Below are positions 1 to 9,477 of a stretch of DNA of 64,000 nt, in pieces. Positions within the stretch are counted from its first letter, which is position 1, and each line of letters opens with the position of its first letter. The DNA comes from Rhizobium cauense (GTDB lineage: Bacteria; Pseudomonadota; Alphaproteobacteria; Rhizobiales; Rhizobiaceae): positions 62,001-126,000 of the forward strand of contig NZ_JAEUAT010000001.1 of assembly GCF_019511525.1 (NCBI RefSeq). The letters are read 5' to 3'. The translations under genes and the position numbers were made by a program. A model generated the notes under the pieces. The model did not search any database. It had not been told where the DNA came from and worked only from the letters and a program-made list of their open reading frames with translations.

Positions 1-3
1 GCC

Positions 4-1155
4 TCATGCGGGCTTCAGACGCCTTCTCCCAATCTTCTCCAGCACTTTGCGCCCGAGCTTCTGGCCCGGCCCTTCGATGCGCGTGAAGCCAAGGTATGCC
101 AGCGCATAGGCGATTGGCAGGAGGGCGGTCACGACGATCGCAAAACGGACCGGTGCGGAAATGCCGCCGCCGAAATATCTGATGACGAATGCGGCGATCG
201 GCTGCAGCAGGAGCAGATGGATCAGGTAGACGCCGAACGAAAGTTCTCCGAGCCAATGGCAGAAGCGATTTCCCATCATCGAAGAAATGCGGTCGCCAAT
301 CTTTCCGATCAGGCCGGGCAGCAGATGATAGTGCACCAGCGCGAAGAAACCGACCACAAGAAGGACGCGGATGGCGACCTTTGTCGAGGTCATGTCCCCG
401 CCGATCGGAATCATCACCAGAAGTACAGCAAGCAGGCCGTTCATGATGGTTTGCCGCTGCGAAACGAACAACCCGTTGGCAATGAGCATGCCGCACAGGA
501 AGACGTGCATTTTCAGCGGCAGGAAAGACGGCATCGGAAAGTCGACATGCAGGGCCTGGATCGCCTTGGCGACAAGGAAAGCGGCAAGCGCAATGAAGGC
601 GGCGCCGGGCAACCACCTGGCTTTCCTCAACAGCAGCATCGCGAGCGGAAATACAGCATAGAACTGCATCTCCAGGCCGAGGCTCCAGTCAGGCAGCGGC
701 GTGCGGAACGCATAAGCCGGATGCAGCCCGAAGAGGAAGCTTGCATGGATGAGAAGGTTGCTCAGGCTGCCGTCCAGATAGCGCTCGGGCAATTGCGGGC
801 CTCGCGCCAGGAAGGTATCAATGACCATACGGCTCTCATAGAGCTGCGGTCCCAGTACCAGCGCGATGCACAGCATCACATAATAAAGCGGCGCAATACG
901 GAAGAAGCGCTTCAGCCAGAAACCGAACCAGGTGGACGGCTTCTCCCAAGGATTTGCCGTCTCGCGCAGTTGATAGTGAAAGACCATCAGAAAGCCGGAC
1001 AGCATAATGAAGAGGTCGACGCCCAAATCCGGCGACGAAAGAATCGGAAGGTGCCAGCCTGTCAGTTGCAGGCTATGACCCAAGAGTACCCAAAGGGCTG
1101 CCAGGCCACGGAGCCCGTCAAGGCAGCCGATCCGCTTGCTCTCAATGATCATCAT
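4..1155 (-). CDS. Acyltransferase 3 family membrane protein
   Basis: Integral membrane O-acyltransferase of the acyltransferase-3 (OafA/NodX-like) family, which acylates surface glycans or other extracytoplasmic sugars. The N-terminal signature LDGLRGLAALWVLLGH carries the family His, followed by about ten hydrophobic segments and the typical C-terminal FGVYLIHLLLLQP and ARG-free tail; about 383 residues is normal. An AGAAGGA ribosome site lies just before two adjacent ATG codons (1155 and 1152), so a longer frame reaching 1221 is rejected; the second ATG is spaced slightly better. The stop is only four bases from the window edge. The acyl donor and target cannot be read from the sequence. 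Confidence 0.87.
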   Translation of the reverse strand: MMIIESKRIGCLDGLRGLAALWVLLGHSLQLTGWHLPILSSPDLGVDLFIMLSGFLMVFHYQLRETANPWEKPSTWFGFWLKRFFRIAPLYYVMLCIALVLGPQLYESRMVIDTFLARGPQLPERYLDGSLSNLLIHASFLFGLHPAYAFRTPLPDWSLGLEMQFYAVFPLAMLLLRKARWLPGAAFIALAAFLVAKAIQALHVDFPMPSFLPLKMHVFLCGMLIANGLFVSQRQTIMNGLLAVLLVMIPIGGDMTSTKVAIRVLLVVGFFALVHYHLLPGLIGKIGDRISSMMGNRFCHWLGELSFGVYLIHLLLLQPIAAFVIRYFGGGISAPVRFAIVVTALLPIAYALAYLGFTRIEGPGQKLGRKVLEKIGRRRLKPA

Positions 1156-1287
1156 GTATCCTTCTGGTTGCGGCCCCAGCGCCGCGGAAGCTAGCGCATT
1201 GTGCTGCAGCGCACAACGCACAACCAGAAAAGTTGATCGATCATGTGGGAAAATGCGACCTTCGCTACCTGTCGACTCTAACGAAGA

Positions 1288-1545
1288 TCAACAGCCGCTG
1301 TCGCGCTGAACCTCGACATAGCCAACGCCTATGATGGTGCCGTCAAACGCCCGAATGAAAGATGGAACATAGCGAGTGCTTGGCTCAACGCAGGCTGCCG
1401 CACCGGTATATTCGTTCAATGCGATCTCGTCCTGGGGCAGAGCGGAATAGTCCGTTGTGATTTCCAATGAAGCCGAAGCCGGCGTTACGAAGGTCCCGAT
1501 TGCCAGCGCAAATGCCGGCAATCCTAGCCGAAGAAAGCTTTGCAT
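1288..1545 (-). CDS. Small secreted hypothetical protein
   Basis: An 85-residue protein with a clear Sec signal peptide (hydrophobic LPAFALAIG core ending at PASAS) and a mature part of about 60 residues that contains two cysteines, probably a periplasmic disulphide. A strong GGGAGAGG ribosome site precedes the ATG. I do not recognise the family. It stands alone between the acyltransferase and the BON gene, and nothing around it indicates a role. Confidence 0.6.
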   Translation of the reverse strand: MQSFLRLGLPAFALAIGTFVTPASASLEITTDYSALPQDEIALNEYTGAAACVEPSTRYVPSFIRAFDGTIIGVGYVEVQRDSGC

Positions 1546-1766
1546 TCGCCTCTCCCGTGTTTGATTACAAGCATTAACTAATGAACTGCGATTTAGTTCC
1601 AGTCCTGCTGCTACTACTTTCGCACAGTTGACCCGTAACTATTTCCGATGAAGCTAATTTGTATGATTTAACATAGCTGTAGATATGCCATCATCCAGGC
1701 AGGCAACGACCCGGTCGCCAAGCGAAGTATATGGGCACTAATCATTTTTATACTTCGGAATCACGC

Positions 1767-2030
1767 TTAGCGCCTCAACATCCGGCTGCGGACATAGCCC
1801 TTCCCTACAACATCCTCAGCGATCTCAATCGCCCGCTCCACATGCCCATCTTGCCGGATGAACCCCTCGAGGATGACGTACTGCCCGAGAATGGAAACGA
1901 CGATTTCGCCGGTATCGACATCGCTGGCGACCCTGAGGGCGCTTTCGACCGCGGCACGGGTGGAAGCAAGACTGTGGCCTTGCCCGCAGGCTCCACCATG
2001 ATCTTCCGTCGTCTGAAATCGAAGCACCAT
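1767..2030 (-). CDS. BON domain protein
   Basis: An 87-residue protein whose second half matches the BON fold: an alternating hydrophobic strand, the core GQYVILEGFI, then the helix ERAIEIAEDVVG and a final strand ending in VRSRML. BON domains bind phospholipid or peptidoglycan and are usually periplasmic, but this one has no visible signal peptide. A GGAGG ribosome site lies five bases before the ATG at 2030. Frames on the opposite strand are shadows. The call rests on the BON core; the precise role is unknown. Confidence 0.72.
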   Translation of the reverse strand: MVLRFQTTEDHGGACGQGHSLASTRAAVESALRVASDVDTGEIVVSILGQYVILEGFIRQDGHVERAIEIAEDVVGKGYVRSRMLRR

Positions 2031-2197
2031 GTTTGCCTCCGAATGACAAAGCCGTGTTCTGGCTAACGCAGAAGCGGAGTTTTAGTTGCGCCGCACAAAT
2101 CTATACTCGGGAGAATCTCGCCGAGATCGGCGCAACCTACTTGGCGCCTGCAACTCGCGGGCCATATATACCAGAGGCTTAGGTAAGGACGTTCACG

Positions 2198-2476
2198 ATG
2201 AAAGTTCTACTTCCGACAGTTCTATCGGTCGTGATGCTTTCGAGCTGCACCACGGACAACTCCACCGAGGTTCAGCCGATTCCCGGCAGTATCACCTATG
2301 GCGGGCAACCGCGCACCAAGCTGACGAAATCACCGCCCGGCAGTGTCATCTACAATTCCTTCTACGACCAGACCGGCTCCAGGGTTAAGGAAACCTATAT
2401 CCTTCAACCGGATCGCACCCTGAAGCTGACCCGACGCGTTATTGTGGCCGATTTCCCTTCACGAAACGGTTCTTGA
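2198..2476 (+). CDS. Small lipoprotein (paralogue of 18785-19072)
   Basis: A 92-residue predicted lipoprotein. The signal peptide ends in the lipobox LSSC with the acylated Cys at residue 17. The body carries IPGSITYGGQPRTKL, then KSP and GS, a DQTG motif and a YILQPDR motif, all of which recur in the lipoprotein at 18785-19072. The two are paralogues, with the tails diverging after about residue 75. The function is unknown. A 9-bp inverted repeat (GTTGCGCCG at 2085, CGGCGCAAC at 2128) lies upstream and may be regulatory or a terminator of an earlier transcript. Confidence 0.7.
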   Translation: MKVLLPTVLSVVMLSSCTTDNSTEVQPIPGSITYGGQPRTKLTKSPPGSVIYNSFYDQTGSRVKETYILQPDRTLKLTRRVIVADFPSRNGS

Positions 2477-2556
2477 CACACGCATCGTTCGAGAACATTC
2501 AAGGAACGTCGAATATTTCCGCGGTGCGATTCTCCGCCGAAGCAACGGACGGCTGA

Positions 2557-4617
2557 ATGTATCTTGAAAAGCTCAATCCCCAGCAGCGCGCGGCCGTCGA
2601 ATACGGCACGCTCACTGATGGTACCCACATTGCCGGTCCGCTGCTTGTCATCGCCGGGGCTGGCTCAGGAAAGACGAACACGCTTGCCCACCGCGTCGCC
2701 CACCTGATCGTCAAGGGCGCCGATCCGCGCCGGATCCTGCTGATGACATTTTCCCGGCGCGCGGCCACCGAGATGGCGCGGCGTGTCGAGCGTATCTGCG
2801 CCCAGGTGCTCGGAAGCAATTCCGGCATCATGGTGGATGCGCTTGCCTGGAGCGGGACCTTTCATGGCATCGGGGCAAGACTGTTGCGCGACTACGCGGA
2901 GCAGATCGGCATCGACCCCGCCTTCACCATCCATGATCGCGAAGACAGCGCCGATCTGATGAACCTCATCCGGCACGAGCTCGGCTTCTCGAAGATGGAG
3001 AGCCGATTTCCGACAAAAGGCACCTGCCTTGCGATCTATTCGCGCGTCGTCAATTCGGAAGGTGAACTCGGCCTCGTCCTGCGCGACGCATTCCCCTGGT
3101 GCTCGGCATGGGAAGACCAGCTGCGGGAGCTCTTCGGCGCTTATGTCGAAGCCAAGCAGAACCAGAACATTCTCGACTACGACGATCTGCTGCTCTACTG
3201 GGCGCAGATGGTCAGCGAACCGATCATCGCCGAAGACATCGGCAGCCGTTTCGATCATGTCCTTGTCGACGAATACCAGGATACGAACCGGCTGCAGGCA
3301 TCGATCCTGCTCGCTTTGAAGCCCGGCGGACAAGGCCTCACGGTCGTCGGTGACGATGCACAGTCGATCTATTCCTTCCGTGCCGCGACTGTGCGCAACA
3401 TCCTCGACTTTCCCGCGGCATTCAGCCCCTCGGCCAATATCATCACGCTCGACCGCAACTATCGCTCGACGCAAACGATCCTTGCGGCGGCGAACGCCGT
3501 CATCGATCTCGCCTCGGAACGCTTCACGAAGAACCTCTGGACTGAGCGCCAATCGGCCCAGCGCCCGCGGCTCGTCACCGTGCGCGACGAAACCGAACAG
3601 GCGCGGTACGTCGCGGACAAGGTGCTGGAGAACCGCGAAGAAGGCGTGAAGCTCAAGCAGCAGTCGGTGCTGTTCCGCGCTTCGCATCACAGCGGCGCGC
3701 TGGAGGTCGAGCTCACTCGCCGCAACATCCCGTTCGTGAAGTTTGGCGGACTGAAATTCCTCGACAGCGCGCATGTGAAGGACATGATGGCCGCCCTGCG
3801 CTTTGCCCAGAACCCGCGCGACCGGGTCGCCGGCTTCCGGCTGATGCAGTTGCTTCCGGGCGTCGGGCCTTCGACGGCGCAGCGGGTCATCGACCAGATG
3901 GCGGCGGACGCGAGCCCGATGCAGGCGCTTGCCGACCTGCCGGCCCCTCCCCGCTCCGGCGAGGACTGGACAGCCTTCGTTGCAATGCTGCAGGAGGTGA
4001 AGACGGGCAAGGCCGGCTGGCCGGCAGAGATTGGCTTGGTTCGCGAGTGGTATTCGCCGCATCTTGAACGCCTGCACGAGGACGCCTCGACCCGCCAGGC
4101 CGACCTGCTGCAGCTCGAGCAGATTGCCGGCGGCTATCCCTCGCGTGAGCGTTTCCTGACAGACCTGACGCTCGATCCGCCGGATGCCACAAGCGACCAG
4201 GCCGGCGTGCCTCTGCTTGATGAAGACTATCTGATCCTCTCCACGATCCATTCCGCCAAGGGGCAGGAATGGACGCGGGTGTTCATGCTGAACGTCGTCG
4301 ATGGATGCATCCCGTCGGACCTTGCAGTCGGCACCAGCGCCGAGATCGAGGAAGAACGGCGGCTGCTCTACGTCGCGATGACCCGCGCCAGGGACAATCT
4401 CGACCTCGTCGTGCCGCAACGCTTTTTCACACACGGCCAGAATGCGCAGGGCGACCGGCACGTCTACGCCTCGCGCACGCGCTTTATCCCGGCAACGCTG
4501 CTGCAATTCTTCGAGGTCACCGGCTGGCCGCAAGCCAAGGCCAATAGCGGTGCCTCGCATCAGGCGCGGCAGGTGCGCGTCGATGTCGGAGCGCGGATGC
4601 GCGGCATGTGGCGGTAA
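2557..4617 (+). CDS. UvrD/Rep-family ATP-dependent DNA helicase
   Basis: Superfamily-1A 3'-5' DNA helicase of 686 residues, close in size to UvrD/PcrA. It has a Q-motif (LNPQQRAAVE) at the start, Walker A GAGSGKT near residue 36, Walker B/DExx as VDEYQDTN near residue 237, motif III GDDAQSIYSFRAA, motif IV region LDRNYRST, motif V STIHSAKGQEW and motif VI LLYVAMTRARDNL near residue 604. It probably acts in nucleotide-excision or mismatch repair, or in clearing replication forks. It is a single gene whose end nearly touches the convergent hydrolase gene. Whether it is the main UvrD or an additional paralogue cannot be told here. Confidence 0.93.
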   Translation: MYLEKLNPQQRAAVEYGTLTDGTHIAGPLLVIAGAGSGKTNTLAHRVAHLIVKGADPRRILLMTFSRRAATEMARRVERICAQVLGSNSGIMVDALAWSGTFHGIGARLLRDYAEQIGIDPAFTIHDREDSADLMNLIRHELGFSKMESRFPTKGTCLAIYSRVVNSEGELGLVLRDAFPWCSAWEDQLRELFGAYVEAKQNQNILDYDDLLLYWAQMVSEPIIAEDIGSRFDHVLVDEYQDTNRLQASILLALKPGGQGLTVVGDDAQSIYSFRAATVRNILDFPAAFSPSANIITLDRNYRSTQTILAAANAVIDLASERFTKNLWTERQSAQRPRLVTVRDETEQARYVADKVLENREEGVKLKQQSVLFRASHHSGALEVELTRRNIPFVKFGGLKFLDSAHVKDMMAALRFAQNPRDRVAGFRLMQLLPGVGPSTAQRVIDQMAADASPMQALADLPAPPRSGEDWTAFVAMLQEVKTGKAGWPAEIGLVREWYSPHLERLHEDASTRQADLLQLEQIAGGYPSRERFLTDLTLDPPDATSDQAGVPLLDEDYLILSTIHSAKGQEWTRVFMLNVVDGCIPSDLAVGTSAEIEEERRLLYVAMTRARDNLDLVVPQRFFTHGQNAQGDRHVYASRTRFIPATLLQFFEVTGWPQAKANSGASHQARQVRVDVGARMRGMWR

Positions 4618-4623
4618 GCTCGT

Positions 4624-5688
4624 TTAGAGCGCAAGCGGCGGCTCGGCGGGCCGCAAGAAGGCATCGATGGCGGCCTGATCGACCGCCTCCGGTGTCGCCG
4701 GCGTCCAGCGCGGATTGCGATCCTTGTCGATGATCGCCGCACGGATGCCCTCGTAGAAATCAGGGCTTTTCAATATCTGTTGGCAGGCGCCGAGTTCGCG
4801 GTTCAGGCATTCGGCAAGGTTTCGGCTTTGCCGACCCTGGCGCAGGAGACGAAGCGCGAGTTTCAGACTGGTCGGAGAGCGCGTCTGAATGATCCGTAGC
4901 GTTTCGGCGGCAAAATCACCGGGTTCCTTCTCGAGCGCATCGATGATCTCCTCGACGGTGCCGAAATGAAAGCAACGCTCGATCAGGTCGCGGTTGCTTT
5001 TGATAGCACTCGCTCCCGGATCGCTGGAGAGGTTCTTCAAGACGGCTTCGACATCGCGCGGCCCTGCGTTTCGAGGCAGTTCCGCCAGCGTATCGATGAT
5101 GTCAGGCAGCCGGAAGGACGCAATGTGGTGATCGGCCAGACCGGCATAGAGGATATCTGACGCATCGACAGTCTGTCCCGTCAGCCCCATCCAGGAGCCG
5201 GCTTCGCCGGGCGCATGCGCCAGCAGCCACGTCGCCCCCACGTCCGGAAAATAGCCAATCCCCGTTTCCGGCATGGCAAGTTTCGTTCGTTCCGTCACGA
5301 CGCGATGGCGGCCATGCGAGCCAAGGCCGACGCCGCCGCCCATGGTGATGCCATCCATCAGCGCCACATAGGGTTTCGGGTAGGTGGCGATGCGATGGTT
5401 CAGGCGGAACTCCTCACGCCAGAAGGTCATCGCCAAATCGCTGCCGGCCCGACCGCTTTCGTGCAGCGCGCGAATGTCGCCGCCGGCGCAGAAGCCACGC
5501 TCCCCTTCCCCCGATACAACAACGGTGGCGATATTGGCGTCCGCCGCGAAGTCGTCCATCGCAGCAGCAAAAGAGCGGACCATGTCGAGCGTCAGGCTGT
5601 TCAGCGCGCGCGGTCGATTGAGGCGGATGATGCCGGCCGAGGCGCGACGTTCGACAATCACCTCACTGTGCTGAGCCTCGTCCCGCAT
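4624..5688 (-). CDS. 3-hydroxyisobutyryl-CoA hydrolase (crotonase fold)
   Basis: Member of the enoyl-CoA hydratase/isomerase superfamily, 354 residues, longer than a plain hydratase and typical of the hydrolase that releases 3-hydroxyisobutyrate in valine breakdown. Seen in the sequence: LNRPRALNSLTLDM, the oxyanion segment GERGFCAGGDIRALHESG, MGGGVGLGSHGRHRV, and MPETGIGYFPDVGATW, which is characteristic of this subfamily. The start at 5688 is chosen because GAGGAGGT lies five bases before that ATG; the upstream extension has no ribosome site. An enoyl-CoA hydratase activity cannot be fully excluded. No other valine-pathway gene is adjacent. Confidence 0.85.
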   Translation of the reverse strand: MRDEAQHSEVIVERRASAGIIRLNRPRALNSLTLDMVRSFAAAMDDFAADANIATVVVSGEGERGFCAGGDIRALHESGRAGSDLAMTFWREEFRLNHRIATYPKPYVALMDGITMGGGVGLGSHGRHRVVTERTKLAMPETGIGYFPDVGATWLLAHAPGEAGSWMGLTGQTVDASDILYAGLADHHIASFRLPDIIDTLAELPRNAGPRDVEAVLKNLSSDPGASAIKSNRDLIERCFHFGTVEEIIDALEKEPGDFAAETLRIIQTRSPTSLKLALRLLRQGRQSRNLAECLNRELGACQQILKSPDFYEGIRAAIIDKDRNPRWTPATPEAVDQAAIDAFLRPAEPPLAL

Positions 5689-5818
5689 GCTGACCTCCTC
5701 GCTCCCATGGCATCTTTCGCCTCGCGATCGCCACCTCAAGCGGCGCTGCCAAGCGGTACCTCACCTTACCGCACTCGGCGGCATAGTCGATGCCGGGGTG
5801 GAAGGATTGCGCTGTCTC

Positions 5819-6853
5819 TCAGAACGAAGCGGCAGCGAGCGCCCGTTGGAGACCCTGCAGATCGTCCACATTGCGATTGAGCAGAAACTGTTCCCAGTCC
5901 AGCGCGCTTTGAACGATCGTCTCCAGCGAATCGTACTTCGGCTTCCAATCCAGAACGCGGTGGGCAAGGCCTGAATCCGCGACAACGCTTGCGGCATCGC
6001 CCGGGCGCCTGGGCGCCATGTGAACCTTGAATGAGCGCCCGTGCAGGCGCGTGACCATGTTGAGCACGTCGAGCACCGAATACCCGGTCCCATAGCCGCA
6101 ATTGGCAACCAGCGAACTGTTTCCGCCACGCAAATGCTGCAGGGCCTTCAGGTGAACTGCGGTGAGATCGCTGACGTGAATGTAGTCGCGCACGCCGGTT
6201 CCGTCATGCGTGGGGTAGTCGATACCGTAGACATGAACGCCACCGCGTTTGCCGAGTGCCGCCTCGCAGGCGACCTTGATCAGGTGCGTCGCGCCCGAGG
6301 TCGATTGGCCGCTGCGTCCGAGCGGATCGGCGCCTGCGACGTTGAAGTAGCGCAGCGCGACATAGTCGAAGTCGTAGGCCGCAGCTGCATCCCGCAGCAT
6401 GAATTCCGTCATCAGCTTGGACTGGCCGTACGGATTTTCCGGATTGAGCGGCGCTGTCTCCTTGACCGGCTCGGACGTCTTCTGCGGACCGTAGACGGCG
6501 GCCGTCGAGGAAAAGACAAAATGGCGGATGCCGGCCTTGATCGCAGCGCTCAACAGTGCCCGCGTCTTGCCGGAATTGTTGTCGTAGTAGGCAAGCGGAT
6601 CGGCAACGGATGCAGGCACGATCGCCGAACCGGCAAAATGAATGATCGCTTCAACGTCGTTCTCGATGAAGATCGTATTCAGCAGCCGGGCATCGGCGAC
6701 ATCGCCGAGATAGAAACGCGCGCGCGGTGAGACCGCCCAGCGGAAGCCAGTCGAAAGATTGTCGAGGACAACGACGTCCTCGCCTGCATCAAGCAATGTC
6801 CAGACCATGTGGCTGCCGATGTAGCCCGCCCCGCCGGTGACCAAAATTGCCAT
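5819..6853 (-). CDS. galE: UDP-glucose 4-epimerase
   Basis: Extended short-chain dehydrogenase that interconverts UDP-glucose and UDP-galactose, supplying galactose for exopolysaccharide and LPS (rhizobial orthologues are also called exoB). The NAD-binding TGGAGYIGSH is at the N terminus, with the SSTAAVYG serine region, the YGQSK Tyr-Lys pair and the substrate segment LRYFNVAGADP; about 345 residues is the family length. Two in-frame ATGs three codons apart (6862 and 6853) have equally weak ribosome sites; the second gives the usual MAILVTGG start. It is transcribed alone, away from the exporter gene. Confidence 0.93.
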   Translation of the reverse strand: MAILVTGGAGYIGSHMVWTLLDAGEDVVVLDNLSTGFRWAVSPRARFYLGDVADARLLNTIFIENDVEAIIHFAGSAIVPASVADPLAYYDNNSGKTRALLSAAIKAGIRHFVFSSTAAVYGPQKTSEPVKETAPLNPENPYGQSKLMTEFMLRDAAAAYDFDYVALRYFNVAGADPLGRSGQSTSGATHLIKVACEAALGKRGGVHVYGIDYPTHDGTGVRDYIHVSDLTAVHLKALQHLRGGNSSLVANCGYGTGYSVLDVLNMVTRLHGRSFKVHMAPRRPGDAASVVADSGLAHRVLDWKPKYDSLETIVQSALDWEQFLLNRNVDDLQGLQRALAAASF

Positions 6854-7026
6854 GTCCCGCATCCCTGTCTCATTCGTGCAGGATGCATCAGATGCTGATC
6901 TCCTTTCAGAATCTCCTATCGAAAGGGCGTTGCGGGGCTTCCGCGCCGGTAAGTTTGGTGGCGTGGTTAGGGCTCGATTTCGAGCCCTGCTACAATTTTA
7001 TCGATGTGCCATTTCGAGAGCCCTTT

Positions 7027-8235
7027 TCAGGCGCCGGCGCTCTCGATTGCCGGGGCAGCCCCTGGCTTCCTGCGGCTCAGACCGAGAACGAGCGGTATGC
7101 TCAACGCGTAAACGACGACGACCGACAGCCATATGGCACCTGGCCATTCTTCCCGGATGACGAAATAGAAGCTCGAGAAAGCGAGCGGCCCGACGATCGA
7201 CGCCAGGCTCACGGCCGACGCCAGCACACCCTGGAATTGGCCTTGCTGGCTCTCATCGACCTGACGCGTCGCCAAGGACTGCAAAGCGGGCACGCCGATG
7301 CCACCAAGAGCAAACACCGGCATGATTGCAAAGATCATCCAGCTTTGGGTCGCGAAGGCCATGACTACAAGCGCAACGGACACGCCGGCGACGCCGGTCA
7401 GAACGGCGGCACGCTCGCCGAACAGCTTCACCGCGGGTCCGGGAAGAAATGCCTGGGCGAGCGTCTGGCAGACGCCGAAGGTGCCGAGCGACAGGCCGAT
7501 CCAGAGGCCGTTCCACTGGAACGTGTCACTACCCCAGAGCGCCCAGCATGTACCGTACGCCTCCCCGGTGGCGCTGAAGACGAAAAAGATGAAGATGATA
7601 GGAAGCAGGCTCTTCATCGAAAGCACCCAGCGCAGCGGCCGAAGGGGATTGAGCGCGCGAAGTTCGATTTTCTCCCGGGTGGGTGCGCGCGACTCCGGCA
7701 ATATCAGATAGGCCAGCAGCAGATTGCAGGCATTCAGCACCGCCGCCGCAATGAACGGCAGCCGCAGCCAGTGGTCGCCAAGGGCACCGCCGAGAATGGG
7801 ACCGATGATGAAGCCGATACCGAACATGGCATTGAACAGGCCGAAGCGGCGGGCACGCTTATCCTCGGGGGAAATGTCGGTGATATAGGCGGTCGCCACC
7901 GACATGTTGGCGCTTGTCAGGCCGGCAATCGCACGGCCGAGCAGCAGCATCCAGAGATTGGACGCAAAAGCAAGGAACAGGTAGTTGATGGCCGCGCCGG
8001 CAAGAGAGATCAGCAGCACCGGCCGACGGCCCAGCCGGTCGCTGAGCGCGCCAAGCACCGGCGCAAAAATGAACTGCACAGCCGCATAAAGAGCGGTCAT
8101 TGTACCGATGTAGGGCGCAACGTCCCTGGAATGGGTGACCTCCTGCAGCAGCGAAGGCAGAATTGGAAAGATGAGGCCAATGCCGACGGCATCGAGAACA
8201 ATGGCGGTGAAGATGACAACGAGTGGTTTGTTCAT
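7027..8235 (-). CDS. TetA-like MFS drug efflux transporter
   Basis: A 402-residue major facilitator protein with twelve hydrophobic segments, closest to the drug:H+ antiporter-1 tetracycline-efflux type. The first helix has the TetA-like LDAVGIGLIFPILPSLL, the loop 2-3 motif A appears as GALSDRLGRRPVLL, and GPILGGALGDH fits motif C. A GGAA ribosome site lies seven bases upstream. No TetR-type repressor is divergently encoded, which sets it apart from classical mobile tet determinants; it is probably a chromosomal exporter of unknown substrate rather than a proven resistance gene. Confidence 0.85.
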   Translation of the reverse strand: MNKPLVVIFTAIVLDAVGIGLIFPILPSLLQEVTHSRDVAPYIGTMTALYAAVQFIFAPVLGALSDRLGRRPVLLISLAGAAINYLFLAFASNLWMLLLGRAIAGLTSANMSVATAYITDISPEDKRARRFGLFNAMFGIGFIIGPILGGALGDHWLRLPFIAAAVLNACNLLLAYLILPESRAPTREKIELRALNPLRPLRWVLSMKSLLPIIFIFFVFSATGEAYGTCWALWGSDTFQWNGLWIGLSLGTFGVCQTLAQAFLPGPAVKLFGERAAVLTGVAGVSVALVVMAFATQSWMIFAIMPVFALGGIGVPALQSLATRQVDESQQGQFQGVLASAVSLASIVGPLAFSSFYFVIREEWPGAIWLSVVVVYALSIPLVLGLSRRKPGAAPAIESAGA

Positions 8236-8539
8236 GGGCGTGTTCCGATCGACGCAAGCGTGCGGAGTCGCCGAAGGGCGCGCCGGAGCCTACGGTGGTT
8301 GGGCCTGACAGTGTCAGGCATTGCATTCTGGAAAACGCTGGCCGAACCATGCTTCAAAAACACATGGCTGGCGTGTACTTGGCCACCTGGACGACTATTC
8401 GTCCACCTGTTTACTCCGCCGTTGACGGATCAAGGGAAGCGGCCGCTTTGCGCGATACTTGGCAATAACATCAGACGATCATGCGCGACAAGGGCTTTAT
8501 GAGCGCGCTCGGATGACGGGTGGCAGGCCCCCGATATCT
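8236..8539. other. Intergenic stretch without a recognisable gene
   Basis: About 300 bases between the exporter start and the small membrane protein stop. I found no frame with a credible ribosome site and no repeat. It should contain the exporter promoter, but no clear -35/-10 pair stands out. Confidence 0.5.
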
Positions 8540-8731
8540 TCACCACCGCCGAAGCAATTCCGTAAGGTCTTCCCAAAGGATGACGATCCCGATGACGAGC
8601 AGCCCACCGGGAACCAGAAAATAGAGGATTCTGACGGGATTGATCGTGAAGAAGAGCAGATACAGGAAGCCGTAGATCCCGGCGACCACGAGCACCGAAC
8701 CCAAAACGAGGGAAATTATCTTCCTGACCAA
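8540..8731 (-). CDS. Small two-helix membrane protein
   Basis: A 63-residue, very hydrophobic protein with two predicted membrane spans (around residues 6-28 and 34-52) and a charged tail, WEDLTELLRRW. The only in-frame start is TTG at 8731, preceded by a G-rich GGGGGTG stretch that could serve as the ribosome site; there is no internal ATG before the first span. I do not recognise the family. The TTG start and small size make this moderately uncertain. Confidence 0.5.
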   Translation of the reverse strand: MVRKIISLVLGSVLVVAGIYGFLYLLFFTINPVRILYFLVPGGLLVIGIVILWEDLTELLRRW

Positions 8732-8817
8732 GACGCACCCCCGGCGCTAAACCTCTAAGGGAATTGCTACACCAAACATGCCCAGGCTGTATAGTTGAAC
8801 GACGTGTGCCGTTCGTC

Positions 8818-9375
8818 TCAGTACTCGGGTGAGATCTGTCGAACACTCTTCAGATAGCGCTCTATGGGGAAGAGCCACTCGAACCTCGGCATCGCGCTGA
8901 TTGCATCCTCAGCGGTACACCAGGGATACGGCAAGACGTGGATCCAACCCATAATCGCGTCAAGTTCATCGGCCGGCAGTACCTGCATGACGTCTATTGT
9001 GATGATGAGCTTTTCGATCAGGCATCGATCGCCGGAGGAAAAATACCAATCGTAGCGCCCGCTCCCCACCCGGATCGCGCCGTTGTTCTTCTCCGACATG
9101 CCGACCAGCCAGTGGCACGGAAAATGCCGGCGATTGGCTTCGGTCGGACGTGCAAGACAGAAGGTGTAGACGTTCTCAAAGTCGTTCGCAAAGCGACGGC
9201 AAAGGATCTCTTCAACCGCCTCTACGCCGCGAGCCGAACTCGGAAAGGATATGGCCTCGGTCTTTACGATCATTTCCAACGCGACATCAGGCGCAAAGGC
9301 ACGGCGCATCAAGGCGGGACGATTTCCGTCTTTCGCATAGAAGTAGGTTGAAACGGCTTCATAAGGGCTCGACAT
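8818..9375 (-). CDS. NTF2/SnoaL-like hypothetical protein
   Basis: A soluble 185-residue protein. The order of elements, helix YEAVSTYFYAKDGNRPALMRRAFAP followed by a long curved-sheet region with RYDWYFSSGDRCLIEKLIITID, fits the SnoaL/NTF2-like cone fold, which in bacteria serves as a ligand-binding or isomerase domain. No catalytic residues can be assigned. The ATG at 9375 has GGGGGAG six bases upstream; the longer reading to 9417 starts at a weaker codon. It could be part of one transcript with the SRPBCC-like gene at 9478-10020, 100 bases upstream. Confidence 0.55.
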   Translation of the reverse strand: MSSPYEAVSTYFYAKDGNRPALMRRAFAPDVALEMIVKTEAISFPSSARGVEAVEEILCRRFANDFENVYTFCLARPTEANRRHFPCHWLVGMSEKNNGAIRVGSGRYDWYFSSGDRCLIEKLIITIDVMQVLPADELDAIMGWIHVLPYPWCTAEDAISAMPRFEWLFPIERYLKSVRQISPEY

Positions 9376-9477
9376 GCATAGCTCCCCCACAGCGTCGGCT
9401 GGGGGACTGTACAACAAACGACGGCTTCCGGCGACGTGGGTGTTACCGCTTGCCAGCGACCGCCCGGAAGCCTCGCC

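Noticed and set aside
217..1194. Long open frame antisense to the acyltransferase
   Set aside because: Charged low-complexity translation without ribosome site; it mirrors the membrane-protein codons of the gene on the other strand.
2665..4560. A 631-codon frame opposite the helicase
   Set aside because: The helicase motifs are on the plus strand; the reverse reading is Arg/Leu/Asp-rich with no family features.
7027..8235. Acquired tetracycline-resistance determinant
   Set aside because: TetA-like sequence, but no divergent TetR gene, no mobile elements next to it and codon use like its neighbours.
6847..8502. A 551-codon plus-strand frame across the exporter
   Set aside because: Antisense to the TetA-like gene, with a hydrophilic shadow translation.
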